The notes beneath the pieces were generated by a model that was not told the DNA's origin, searched no databases, and saw only the letters and a list, made by a program, of their open reading frames with translations. From contig NZ_JABFAJ010000013.1 in assembly GCF_013085345.1 (NCBI RefSeq), positions 1 to 64,000 of the forward strand: a stretch of DNA of 64,000 nt, read 5' to 3'. A program made the position numbers and the translations under genes. Of the stretch, positions 24,617 to 32,656 are shown piece after piece. Source of the stretch: Isoptericola sediminis (GTDB lineage Bacteria > Actinomycetota > Actinomycetes > Actinomycetales > Cellulomonadaceae). Numbering within the stretch: position 1 is the stretch's first letter; every line of letters begins with the position of its first letter.

Positions 24617-25393
24617 GTGCCCGACCTGCGCCCCCTCACCCCGGCGGTCGGCGTGCTGCGCGCCGACAACCCCGGCCCGATGACGCTCGACGGGACCCGG
24701 TCGGTCGTGCTGCGCGCCCCCGGTGCGTCCTCGTGCGTCGTGGTGGACCCGGGGCCGGACGACGCCGCGCACCTCGACGCCCTCGCGGCCGCCGGGCCCG
24801 TGGACCTCGTGCTGATCACGCACCGCCACGCCGACCACACGGCCGGATCGGCCGGGCTGCGGACGCGGACGGGAGCCCCGGTGCGGGCCGCCGACCGGCG
24901 GCACTGCCACGGCGGCGAACCGCTCGCCGACGGCGAGGTCGTCGAGGCCGCCGGGCTGCGCATCGACGTGCTCGCCACCCCGGGGCACACGGCGGACTCG
25001 GTGTCCTTCACGGTCACGGCACCGGGGGAGGACCCTGTCGTGCTCACCGGCGACACCGTCCTGGGGCGCGGCACGACCGTCCTCGCCGAGCCCGACGGCT
25101 CGTTGCAGGACTACCTCGCCTCCCTCGACCTGCTGGAGCGGGTCGGGGACGGCCGGCTCGGGGTCCCCGCGCACGGGCCGGAGATCGCCGACCTCGGTGA
25201 CGCCGTCCGCGCCTACCGGGCGCACCGCCTCGAGCGTCTCGACCAGGTGCGCGCGGCCCTGGCCGCGCTGGGCCCCGACGCCGGGGTGGACGACGTCGTG
25301 GCCCAGGTCTACGCGAACGTCGACCCGTCGGTGCTGCGGGCCGCCCGGCAGTCGGTGGCGGCCCAGCTCGCCTACCTGCGGCACGGGAGCTGA
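24617..25393 (+). CDS. MBL-fold metallo-hydrolase (LACTB2-like)
   Basis: A 258-residue metallo-beta-lactamase-fold hydrolase. The zinc motif THRHADHTAG, the downstream His in TPGHTADSVSF, the Asp in LTGDTVLGRG and the final His in VPAHGPE are all present, in the order seen in LACTB2-type enzymes. A C-terminal winged-helix-like domain of about 60 residues follows. The substrate may be an RNA or a small ester or thioester. GTG at 24617 has AAGGAG upstream. It is preceded by the LLM gene on the same strand. Confidence 0.9.
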   Translation: MPDLRPLTPAVGVLRADNPGPMTLDGTRSVVLRAPGASSCVVVDPGPDDAAHLDALAAAGPVDLVLITHRHADHTAGSAGLRTRTGAPVRAADRRHCHGGEPLADGEVVEAAGLRIDVLATPGHTADSVSFTVTAPGEDPVVLTGDTVLGRGTTVLAEPDGSLQDYLASLDLLERVGDGRLGVPAHGPEIADLGDAVRAYRAHRLERLDQVRAALAALGPDAGVDDVVAQVYANVDPSVLRAARQSVAAQLAYLRHGS

Positions 25394-25438
25394 CGGCGCA
25401 CCGGGGCGCGTGGGCGCTGGCGACGGCATGATGGCGAC

Positions 25439-26341
25439 ATGACCGTCCGTCTCGGCATCGCCCACGTCCCCACGCACGCCCCGGAGACGCTGCGCACCGT
25501 GGCCACCGCGGCCGAGGACGCGGGGCTGGACGACCTGTGGGTGTGGGAGGACTGCTTCAAGCAGAGCGGCCTGGCCTCGGCGTCCGCGGCCCTGGCGTGG
25601 ACCGACCGGATCCGGGTCGGGATCGGTCTCCTGCCGGTCCCGCTGCGCAGCACCGCGATCACCGCGATGGAGATCGCCACGCTGGCACGGACGTTCCCGG
25701 GCCGGTTCGTCCCCGCCGTCGGGCACGGGGTGCAGTCCTGGATGGCGCAGTCCGGGGTGCGCGTCGACTCACCCCTGACGCTGCTGCGCGAGCACGTCAC
25801 GGCCCTGCGCGCGCTGCTGGACGGCGAGGAGGTCACGACGTCGGGCCGCTACGTGCACCTGGACGCCGTCCGCCTGGAGTGGCCGCCGACGACGCCGGTG
25901 TCCCTGTGGACGGGCGGGGTCGGCCCGCGCACGCTGGCGCTGACCGGCGAGCTGGCCGACGGCCTGACCCTGGCCAACGCGTTGACCCCGGACGACGTGC
26001 GCGACGCCGTCGCCACGGCCCGGGAGGGCGCGTCCGCCGTCGGGCGTGAGCTCCCGGACGTGCACGCGACCCTCGTCGTCGCGACCGGGGCGCGGGCTCG
26101 GGAACGACTGGCGGCGGAGCTGCCGAGGTGGGGAGCCGACCCGCAGCGCGGGATCGGGGCGGCCGGGGGCGCCGACGAGATCGCCGCGGGCGTGCGGGCA
26201 CTGGCCGACGCCGGTGCGACGGCTGTCGCGATCCAGCCGACCGCGGACGAGCCCGACCTCGCCGAGCTGGCGGCGTTCCTCGGGCGGGAGGTCAGGCCGC
26301 GGCTCGCCGACCGAGCGGGCCGTTCGGTCGGCGCGTGGTGA
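25439..26341 (+). CDS. LLM-class oxidoreductase, possibly F420-dependent
   Basis: A 300-residue luciferase-like protein. The (beta/alpha)8 pattern and the sequence RIRVGIGLLPVPLR, the PAVGHGVQSWM loop and LWTGGVGPRTLALTGE resemble F420-dependent LLM enzymes, though a flavin cannot be excluded. The ATG at 25439 has a CATGAT -10-like box 6 bases upstream and no ribosome-binding site, so it may be leaderless. Its partner and substrate are unknown. It is the second LLM enzyme in 2.8 kb, but the two are not close paralogs. Confidence 0.85.
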   Translation: MTVRLGIAHVPTHAPETLRTVATAAEDAGLDDLWVWEDCFKQSGLASASAALAWTDRIRVGIGLLPVPLRSTAITAMEIATLARTFPGRFVPAVGHGVQSWMAQSGVRVDSPLTLLREHVTALRALLDGEEVTTSGRYVHLDAVRLEWPPTTPVSLWTGGVGPRTLALTGELADGLTLANALTPDDVRDAVATAREGASAVGRELPDVHATLVVATGARARERLAAELPRWGADPQRGIGAAGGADEIAAGVRALADAGATAVAIQPTADEPDLAELAAFLGREVRPRLADRAGRSVGAW

Positions 26342-26353
26342 CGCCGACCCTGG

Positions 26354-26887
26354 TCAGAGGTGCTTGCCGAAGCTGCGCTGGTCGTCGTAGCCGGCGTACT
26401 TGCCGTACGACTCGATCGGCTCGTACCCGAGTGCGGTGTACAGGCCGATGGCCTCCGGCTGCGCGGTGCCGGTCTCGAGCACGAACCGCCGGAACCCGGC
26501 CTGCCGGGCGACGCGCTCCAGCTCGGCCATCAGCAGGCGGGCCAGCCCGCGCCCCCGGTGCTCGGGGAGGACGAACACGCGCTTCAGCTCACCGGTCGCC
26601 GCGGGGTGCACGGTGCCCCGGCCCCGGCCGTCGTCGGTGGCGGACACGTCGCGCACGCTCCCGCACGCGGCCGGGACCCCGTCGACGCGGACGAGGAAGG
26701 TGGCGACGACCGTCCCCGGGTCGATGACCTCGTGGGCGTCGTCGTCCCCGCCGTAGCGGCGGCCGAGCTCGGCGACCGCCTCGGCGCGCAGCGCCACGGC
26801 GTCGGCGTCCTCCCACGGGACCCGGACGACCTCGACGGCGCCGTCCCCCGGTCCGGTGGCTGCGGGGCGCTGCAGGTCGACGCTCAT
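26354..26887 (-). CDS. GNAT-family N-acetyltransferase
   Basis: A 177-residue GNAT acetyltransferase. Acetyl-CoA binding motif A is clear: LKRVFVLPEHRGRGLARLL (about residues 100-118), followed by LETGTAQPEAIGLYTALGYE of motif B. The target is not known. ATG at 26887 has a GA-rich site (GAAAGGGTG) just upstream. It lies downstream of purQ on the same strand with a 43-base gap and could be read through from the purSQ transcript. It converges with the LLM gene. Confidence 0.9.
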   Translation of the reverse strand: MSVDLQRPAATGPGDGAVEVVRVPWEDADAVALRAEAVAELGRRYGGDDDAHEVIDPGTVVATFLVRVDGVPAACGSVRDVSATDDGRGRGTVHPAATGELKRVFVLPEHRGRGLARLLMAELERVARQAGFRRFVLETGTAQPEAIGLYTALGYEPIESYGKYAGYDDQRSFGKHL

Positions 26888-26930
26888 GGCGCCACCCTTT
26901 CTCGCCGTCGAGGCGGACGTGCCGTCGGGA

Positions 26931-27662
26931 TCACGCGTGGACGAGCGAGGCCAGGACCGAGGTGAAGAAGCCCAGGCCGTCCGTGCCGGAGCGCGGCCCG
27001 TCCGGACCGTCGGGGCCGAACCCCGCCTCGACCGCGTGCTCCGGGTGCGGCATGAGCCCCACGACGTTCCCCGCAGCGTTCGTGATGCCCGCGATGTCGC
27101 GGCGGGAGCCGTTCGGGTTCCAGCCGACGTAGCGGAAGGCGACGCGGCCCTCCCCCTCGAGCTCGTCGAGGGTGCGCTCGTCGGCGACGAACTGGCCGTC
27201 CTGGTTCTTCAGCGGGATCGTGATGTGCTGCCCCGCCTCGTACCGGTGGGTCCACGCGGTGTCCGCGTTCTCCACGGCGAGCACCTGCTCGCGGCAGACG
27301 AAGTGCAGGTGCTCGTTCTTGATCATCGAGCCGGGCAGCAGGTGGGCCTCGGTGAGGATCTGGAAGCCGTTGCAGATGCCCAGCACCGGCATGCCGCCCT
27401 TCGCGGCGTCCACGAGCGCGTCCATGGCGGGCGCGAAGCGGCTGATCGCGCCGGCCCGCAGGTAGTCCCCGTAGGAGAACCCGCCGGGCAGGACGACGGC
27501 GTCGACCCCCTGCAGGTCGCCGTCGGCGTGGAACAGCGACACCGGCTCGCCGCCGGCGAGGCGCACGGCACGGGCCGCGTCGCGGTCGTCCAGGGTGCCG
27601 GGGAAGGTGATGACGCCGATGCGTGCCTCGTCCAGCGTCGTGTCGAGGGTGCCCGCGCTCAT
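26931..27662 (-). CDS. purQ: phosphoribosylformylglycinamidine synthase subunit PurQ
   Basis: A 243-residue class I glutamine amidotransferase that supplies ammonia to PurL. The nucleophile is in GICNGFQIL, with the His-Glu pair in PHPEHAVE. The N-terminal [19 protein letters not shown] is typical of PurQ. ATG at 27662 overlaps the purS stop by one base (TGATG); an in-frame GTG at 27665 is an alternative. It works with purS (just upstream) and purL (about 23 kb away on the same strand). Confidence 0.97.
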   Translation of the reverse strand: MSAGTLDTTLDEARIGVITFPGTLDDRDAARAVRLAGGEPVSLFHADGDLQGVDAVVLPGGFSYGDYLRAGAISRFAPAMDALVDAAKGGMPVLGICNGFQILTEAHLLPGSMIKNEHLHFVCREQVLAVENADTAWTHRYEAGQHITIPLKNQDGQFVADERTLDELEGEGRVAFRYVGWNPNGSRRDIAGITNAAGNVVGLMPHPEHAVEAGFGPDGPDGPRSGTDGLGFFTSVLASLVHA

Positions 27663-27934
27663 CACGCCGACACCTCGGCCGCCTCGGCGGAGGCGTCCGC
27701 GACCCGGACGACGTCCTCGATGACCGGGTTCGACAGCAGCGTCTCGGCTGCTTCGCGCGCGGCGGCGAGCACCTCGGGCGTGACGTCGCCCTCGACCTCG
27801 AGCTCGAACCGCTTGCCCTGGCGGGCACCGGTGAACTGGGTGAAGCCGAGCCGCGGCAGCGCCCCGACGACGGCCTTGCCCTGGGGGTCCAGGATCTCGG
27901 GCTTGGGCATGACCTCGACGACGACGCGTCCCAC
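27662..27934 (-). CDS. purS: phosphoribosylformylglycinamidine synthase subunit PurS
   Basis: A 90-residue PurS, the small subunit that bridges PurL and PurQ in the FGAM synthase complex. The start [18 protein letters not shown] is the family hallmark. GTG at 27934 fits it and has GAGGAG 6 bases upstream; the reading frame is open further upstream but without family sequence. It is coupled to purQ by a one-base overlap. The leader upstream contains the -10 box at 28043-28038 and a 14-base direct repeat (27987-28000 and 28012-28025). Confidence 0.96.
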   Translation of the reverse strand: MGRVVVEVMPKPEILDPQGKAVVGALPRLGFTQFTGARQGKRFELEVEGDVTPEVLAAAREAAETLLSNPVIEDVVRVADASAEAAEVSA

Positions 27935-27986
27935 GGCGGGCTCCTCAGGCGCTCGGCTGGGCCGCCGCTCCGGGATCCCGGCACGC

Positions 27987-28043
27987 AGCACGGCGGCAGG
28001 TGACGGGCGGGAGCACGGCGGCAGGATTCCGGGCGTCAGTCTA
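27987..28043 (-). promoter_or_regulatory. purSQ promoter and leader with direct repeat
   Basis: TAGACT at 28043-28038 is a likely -10 box for purSQ, which gives a leader of about 100 bases. AGCACGGCGGCAGG occurs twice (27987-28000 and 28012-28025), 25 bases apart. The repeat could be a regulator site; none is identified. Confidence 0.4.
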
Positions 28044-28167
28044 CCCGTCGAGCGGAGCCGCGGGCCCCGGCCGTCCGCGGACCCCGGACCATCGTCCGGT
28101 CGGGTGCAGACAGGGGTGGTCGTCCCCCGCTACCGTCCAGGTCATCCACAGCCAAAAGGGAGAAACC

Positions 28168-28968
28168 ATGACCAACCCGCCGCAGGACCCGTACGCACCC
28201 CCGACCACCACCGCACCGGACGCGTCCGCGCCGGACGCACCGACGACCGTGCTGCCGGACACCGCCGACGTGCCCGCTCAGCCGTACGAGGTACCGCCGA
28301 CCCACCCCGGGACGGACGGGCTGGCGATCGCCGCGCTGGTGACCGGGATCCTGCAGATGACGATCATCCCGCTCGGCCTCGGCATCGCCGCGCTGGTCCG
28401 CATCAAAAAGTCCGGCAGGTCCGGCAAGGGATTCGCGATCGCCGGCATCGTCCTCGGCGCGCTGTCCACCGTCGCGTGGGCCGCGATCATCCTGCTGTTC
28501 TCCGCCCTCTTCACGAACGACGACTTCCAGGAGGCCTTCGTGGAGGGCTTCGAGGAGGGCTACGAGGAGTCGACCGGCACGGACCTCGGGCTCGAGGACT
28601 CCGCCGGCACGGACCCAGGACTCGCCGAGGTGTCGAGCACGGAGATCACCGTCGGCGACTGCTTCGAGGACCCCCCGCTCGAGGCCGTCGACTGCACGTC
28701 CCCGCACCACTCCGAGGTGTTCGGCGTCCAGGAGCTGGCCGGCGAGGAGTTCCCCGGTGAGCAGCAGGTGATCAAGGCGACCGAGGAGTTCTGCCTGAGC
28801 GCCTTCACCAAGTACGTCGGCACCGACTACATGGACTCCAGCCTCGACTTCTTCTACTACTACCCGACCGAGGAGATGTGGACGTCCGGGGACCGAGAGG
28901 TCTTCTGCGAGGCCGTGACGATGGACGGCAGCCCGCTCGAGGGGACGGTCGCCGGCTCCGGGATCTGA
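28168..28968 (+). CDS. DUF4190 membrane protein with C-terminal septum-formation-like domain
   Basis: A 266-residue protein. Residues 1-45 are Pro/Thr/Ala-rich, then two membrane helices (about 50-70 and 92-115) fit DUF4190, with LGIAALVRIKKSG between them. The C-terminal extracellular domain (about 155-266) starts VGDCFEDPPLEAVDC and has four cysteines, like the domain found in actinobacterial septum-formation-type proteins. ATG at 28168 has AAAAGGGAG upstream. The acidic linker with FVEGFEEGYEEST is unusual. The role is unknown; an envelope position is likely. Confidence 0.75.
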   Translation: MTNPPQDPYAPPTTTAPDASAPDAPTTVLPDTADVPAQPYEVPPTHPGTDGLAIAALVTGILQMTIIPLGLGIAALVRIKKSGRSGKGFAIAGIVLGALSTVAWAAIILLFSALFTNDDFQEAFVEGFEEGYEESTGTDLGLEDSAGTDPGLAEVSSTEITVGDCFEDPPLEAVDCTSPHHSEVFGVQELAGEEFPGEQQVIKATEEFCLSAFTKYVGTDYMDSSLDFFYYYPTEEMWTSGDREVFCEAVTMDGSPLEGTVAGSGI

Positions 28969-29143
28969 GCTCCCGGCGCCTCCTCGTCGAACCGTCCGAA
29001 TTCACCCTGCGCTGTGCGTCACCTGACGCAGAAGGCGCGGGGCCACCGGGAGAACGGTGGATCCGGACGATCTCCGCCGACGGCGGACGCCCTCCGGTCC
29101 GTCTCCCGCGGGCCGGTCGGACTCGACGAGGAGGCACCGACCC

Positions 29144-30832
29144 ATGTCAGACAACAGCACGACGCCGACCGCGACGCCACGGAGGTCGCGACGCCGGTTG
29201 GCCCTGTTCAGCGCTCTCGCGCTCGCCGTCCCGCTCCTGCTCAGCCAGGCGGTCACCGCGACCGCGGACATGCACCTGGCCTCGCTGCCGGGCAGCGACT
29301 TCGAGATCGACACCGACGCCAACCTCAAGGTGGACGACGCGGGGAACCTGGACTGGGCGAACGTCGACGCCACCGTCGGCACCGACGAGCCGACCGGCCG
29401 GGACGACGACTCGTTCGCCGGCGGGTCCAAGGAGGACGACGTCTGTCCGGGCACGACGACGGGCAGCATCCCGAACAACAAGAGCGACCTGCTGAACTTC
29501 GGGGTCTACGAGGAGGAGGGCGATCCCGGATTCCTGCACCTGTTCTGGACGCGCGTCCAGGAACCGAACGGCACCACGCTCATGGACTTCGAGCTGAACC
29601 AATCCGGTGAAGACTGCGGCAACGGCGTCAACAAGGTCCGCACCGACGGCGACCTGCTGCTCGAGTACCAGATCGACCAGGGCGGCAAGCAGGCGATCGT
29701 CCTCGCGCGGCTCTGGGACGAAGCCGCGGGCGAGTGGGGTCCGGTCCAGGACCTGACCGCGGTCAACGACGCGACGGGCACGATCAACGAGACGGCGATC
29801 CCGGCCAACGAAGCGATCGTCAACGCCGGCGACCCGGGGGAGGTCCCGCTGGGGCCGCTCAGTCCACGCACCTTCGGTGAGGCCAGCATCGACCTCGGGT
29901 TCCTGTTCGACGACGAGGAGTGCCTGTCGTTCGGCAGCGCTTTCCTCAAGTCACGGTCCTCGGACTCCTTCACGTCACAGCTGAAGGACTACATCGCGCC
30001 GGTCGGGGTCAACATCTCCAACTGCGGGAAGCTCACCGTCGTGAAGCAGACCGATCCGGACGGCGTGTCCGACACGTTCGACTTCACCACCACGGGCGGG
30101 CTCACACCCGCGACGTTCACCCTGGGTGACGACGGCACCCAGGCCTACACCGACGTGTTCGAAGGCACCTACACGGTGACGGAGGCCGCGGACGCACCAG
30201 GAGAGCTCGACAGCATCGTCTGCGACAGTGGCGACTGGAGCGTGGCCGACCGGACGGTGACCGTCAATCTGGAGGCGGACGACGACATCACCTGTACGTT
30301 CTACAACAGCCTGTTCGGGTCGATCCTCGTGGAGAAGGTCGACGACAACGGTGATCCGCTCGACGGCGCGGCCTTCACCGCAACAGCCGGCGAGGACGTG
30401 ACCGACCTCACCGACTACGGCAACGGCGTGTTCTGTGCCGACGTGCCGTACGGCGACTACACCGTCGAGGAGACGACGGTGCCGGACGACTACGTGGGTG
30501 AGGACCCGAAGAACGTCACCGTCAACAGCTCCGAGAGCTGTGCGGAGCGCCTGGCCGAGGAGAACCCGACGCCGGACCTGACGTTCACCAACGAGCAGCT
30601 CCATCGCATCGTGGTGCTGGTCTGCCACCAGGCGGACGACGAGCTGGTCGTCGGCACGGTGGCGCTCGGCGAGGGTGAGTCGCAGGACACGGTCGCACCG
30701 AGCGACATCACGCCGCTCACGGACGTCGACCCCGACGCGGAGGAGAAGCTGTGCAACCTGCCCGGGTTCTCCGACCTCGAACACGGGGAGGTGGGTCTGA
30801 CCGTCAACATCCCAGGCCACACGGCCGAATAG
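29144..30832 (+). CDS. secreted prealbumin-fold (SpaA-like) repeat protein
   Basis: A 562-residue exported protein. A twin-arginine-like or basic N terminus (RRSRRRLALFSALALAV) with a cleavage site after ATA at about residue 41 is followed by a conserved-looking N-terminal domain (42-290) and at least two beta-rich modules: LTVVKQTDPDG through TCTFYN, and GSILVEKVDDNGDPLDGAAF through DLTFTN. These resemble the DUF5979/SpaA prealbumin-like folds of surface proteins. I see no LPXTG motif or C-terminal membrane helix, so sortase anchoring is not supported and it may be released. ATG at 29144 is chosen for the signal peptide; GAGGAGG lies about 8 bases upstream. A strong terminator follows. Confidence 0.8.
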   Translation: MSDNSTTPTATPRRSRRRLALFSALALAVPLLLSQAVTATADMHLASLPGSDFEIDTDANLKVDDAGNLDWANVDATVGTDEPTGRDDDSFAGGSKEDDVCPGTTTGSIPNNKSDLLNFGVYEEEGDPGFLHLFWTRVQEPNGTTLMDFELNQSGEDCGNGVNKVRTDGDLLLEYQIDQGGKQAIVLARLWDEAAGEWGPVQDLTAVNDATGTINETAIPANEAIVNAGDPGEVPLGPLSPRTFGEASIDLGFLFDDEECLSFGSAFLKSRSSDSFTSQLKDYIAPVGVNISNCGKLTVVKQTDPDGVSDTFDFTTTGGLTPATFTLGDDGTQAYTDVFEGTYTVTEAADAPGELDSIVCDSGDWSVADRTVTVNLEADDDITCTFYNSLFGSILVEKVDDNGDPLDGAAFTATAGEDVTDLTDYGNGVFCADVPYGDYTVEETTVPDDYVGEDPKNVTVNSSESCAERLAEENPTPDLTFTNEQLHRIVVLVCHQADDELVVGTVALGEGESQDTVAPSDITPLTDVDPDAEEKLCNLPGFSDLEHGEVGLTVNIPGHTAE

Positions 30833-30840
30833 TCCCCTGA

Positions 30841-30879
30841 GCACGGCGGGCGCACGCACGGAGCGTGCGCCCGCCGTGC
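30841..30879 (+). terminator. terminator hairpin after the secreted protein
   Basis: Positions 30841-30857 and 30863-30879 form a perfect 17-bp GC-rich stem with a 5-base loop. Confidence 0.8.
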
Positions 30880-30966
30880 CGTGTGCCGTCGCCACCCCGC
30901 GGGCAGGAGCCACGGCCCGGGCCTACGCTGGCGCGAGGGGGACCTTGCTGCGGCAGGGACGACACG

Positions 30967-31704
30967 ATGGCAACCGCGCGCACAGTGCCGGCGTTCGATC
31001 CGGCGTCGTTCATCGGGCTGATCCACGAGCCCGATCGCTCCCGCCTGCTGGCGGCCGGGCACCGCACGAAGGTCCCCGCCCGGACGCCCCTCACCACCCA
31101 GGGCACCACGCCGTCGTCGCTCTGCGTGCTGCTCTCGGGCACCGCTGAGGCGGTGCGAGTCGACCAGGGCGGCCACGAGACCCGCGTGCTGTCCTACGGA
31201 CCCGGCGACGCGGCCTGCCTCCCCGAGGTCTGCGCAGCCGTCCCGGCGCTGTCGACCGTGCGCACGTCCGCGCCGGCCGAGGTGCTCTCCGTCCCGGCGC
31301 GGGTCTTCCGGCAGCTCGTCACGACACCCGCCGTCTCGGAGGCGGCGGTCTCCGCCCTGGCCACCCTCGCCTACACGCTGGAGGAGCACCGGCTGCACGG
31401 GTCCTACGGCAACGTCCGGTCCCTGGTGTGCCACTGGGTGCTCCAGCTGGCGGCACGGTCCGGCGTGCCGCAGCCCGACGGATCGGTCGTCGTCCGGTGC
31501 ACCCAGGCCGAGCTGGCGTCCTGGGCGGGGATCTCCCGCGAGGCGCTGGTCCGCCACCTCCGGGTGATGCGTCTGGACGGACTCGTCGCCACGAGCCGCG
31601 GGTACCTGACGATCCACGACCCGGAGGGGTTGCGCGCGGCGGCCGACGACGGCGGACCGTCGACGGCGTCGCCGAACGGTGTCAGTCGAGGCGAGAACCC
31701 GTGA
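30967..31704 (+). CDS. Crp/Fnr-family transcription regulator
   Basis: A 245-residue Crp/Fnr-type regulator. The N-terminal cNMP-like barrel (about 15-125) keeps the general shape, but the positions of the Arg and Ser that bind cAMP in Crp are not conserved, as far as I can align by eye, and there is no FNR cysteine cluster. The C-terminal helix-turn-helix is CTQAELASWAGISREALVRHL; the SREALVR recognition helix has Arg-Glu-x3-Arg as in Crp, which fits binding to GTGA half-sites. Four such boxes lie in this window (436, 6830, 10733 and 45849). A TACGCT box is present upstream. Its 3' end overlaps purC by 23 bases in convergent orientation. Confidence 0.9.
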   Translation: MATARTVPAFDPASFIGLIHEPDRSRLLAAGHRTKVPARTPLTTQGTTPSSLCVLLSGTAEAVRVDQGGHETRVLSYGPGDAACLPEVCAAVPALSTVRTSAPAEVLSVPARVFRQLVTTPAVSEAAVSALATLAYTLEEHRLHGSYGNVRSLVCHWVLQLAARSGVPQPDGSVVVRCTQAELASWAGISREALVRHLRVMRLDGLVATSRGYLTIHDPEGLRAAADDGGPSTASPNGVSRGENP

Positions 31705-32656
31705 GCCGTTCGTAGGCCTCGAGGTACCGGTCGCGGGTCCGGCGCACGACGTCCGCCGGCAGCGCGGGCGGCGGGGCGTCCCCGGCACGGTCCCACCCGG
31801 ACGCCGACGACGTGAGCCAGTCACGGACGAACTGCTTGTCGAAGCTCGCCTGGGCCCGGCCCGGTTCCCAGTCGTCGGCCGGCCAGAACCGCGACGAGTC
31901 CGGGGTCAGCACCTCGTCGCCGAGCACGATCGGCCCGGTCGGGTGATCGGACCCGTCCGGCACCCGGCCGAACTCGAGCTTGGTGTCCGCGAGGACGACG
32001 CCCCGGTCCCGGGCGATCGCCTCGGCACGGGCGTAGACGGCGAGGGTCAGCTCGCGCAGCCGGGCGGCGTCGCCCTCCCCGATCCGCCGCGCCACCTCGG
32101 CGAAGCTGACGTTCTCGTCGTGCTCGCCCACCTCGGCCTTGGTCGCCGGGGTGAAGATCGGTTCCGGCAGGCGTGAGCCGTCGACGAGCCCGGCGGGCAA
32201 CGGGATGCCGGTGACCTCGCCGGTGCTGCGGTACTCGGCGAGCCCGGAGCCGGTGAGGTAGCCGCGCGCCACGCACTCGACGGGGAACATGTCCAGGCGG
32301 CGACAGACCATCGCCCGGCCCGCGACGACGTCGGGGACGAGACCGTCACCCGGCTCGGCGCCGGCCTCGACCGAGACGACGTGGTTGTCGACGAGGTCGG
32401 CGAGCTGGTCGAACCACCACAGGCTGAGCTGGGTGAGGACCACACCCTTGTCGGGGATCCCGGGGGTGAGCACGTGGTCGTAGGCCGACACCCGGTCCGA
32501 GGCGACCACGAGCACCACGTCACCCAGCGGGTGCACCCCACCGAGCGCCGGCAGGTCCGGGAGGTACAGGTCGCGGACCTTGCCGGAGTAGGCGTGCCGC
32601 CACCCGGGCAGGTCGAGGGGGCCACCGGCGAAGGCCTCGGGCGTCTCGGTCGTCAC
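31682..32656 (-). CDS. purC: SAICAR synthetase
   Basis: A 324-residue phosphoribosylaminoimidazole-succinocarboxamide synthase, which joins aspartate to CAIR. Conserved parts are AYSGKVRDLY near the N terminus, VASDRVSAYDHVL, FPVECVARGYLTGSG and VLADTKLEFG. The length is that of the longer actinobacterial form. The GTG at 32656 overlaps the purD stop by 4 bases (GTGA). It forms an operon with purD. Its 3' end overlaps the Crp/Fnr gene by 23 bases in convergent orientation, so the two transcripts must overlap. Confidence 0.97.
   Translation of the reverse strand: MTTETPEAFAGGPLDLPGWRHAYSGKVRDLYLPDLPALGGVHPLGDVVLVVASDRVSAYDHVLTPGIPDKGVVLTQLSLWWFDQLADLVDNHVVSVEAGAEPGDGLVPDVVAGRAMVCRRLDMFPVECVARGYLTGSGLAEYRSTGEVTGIPLPAGLVDGSRLPEPIFTPATKAEVGEHDENVSFAEVARRIGEGDAARLRELTLAVYARAEAIARDRGVVLADTKLEFGRVPDGSDHPTGPIVLGDEVLTPDSSRFWPADDWEPGRAQASFDKQFVRDWLTSSASGWDRAGDAPPPALPADVVRRTRDRYLEAYERLTGSRLD

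Noticed and set aside
22751-25726. A 991-residue open frame on the minus strand
   Set aside because: It is antisense to two LLM/MBL genes and in a different frame from the FUSC-type gene. It has no domain and the plus-strand genes show clear motifs.
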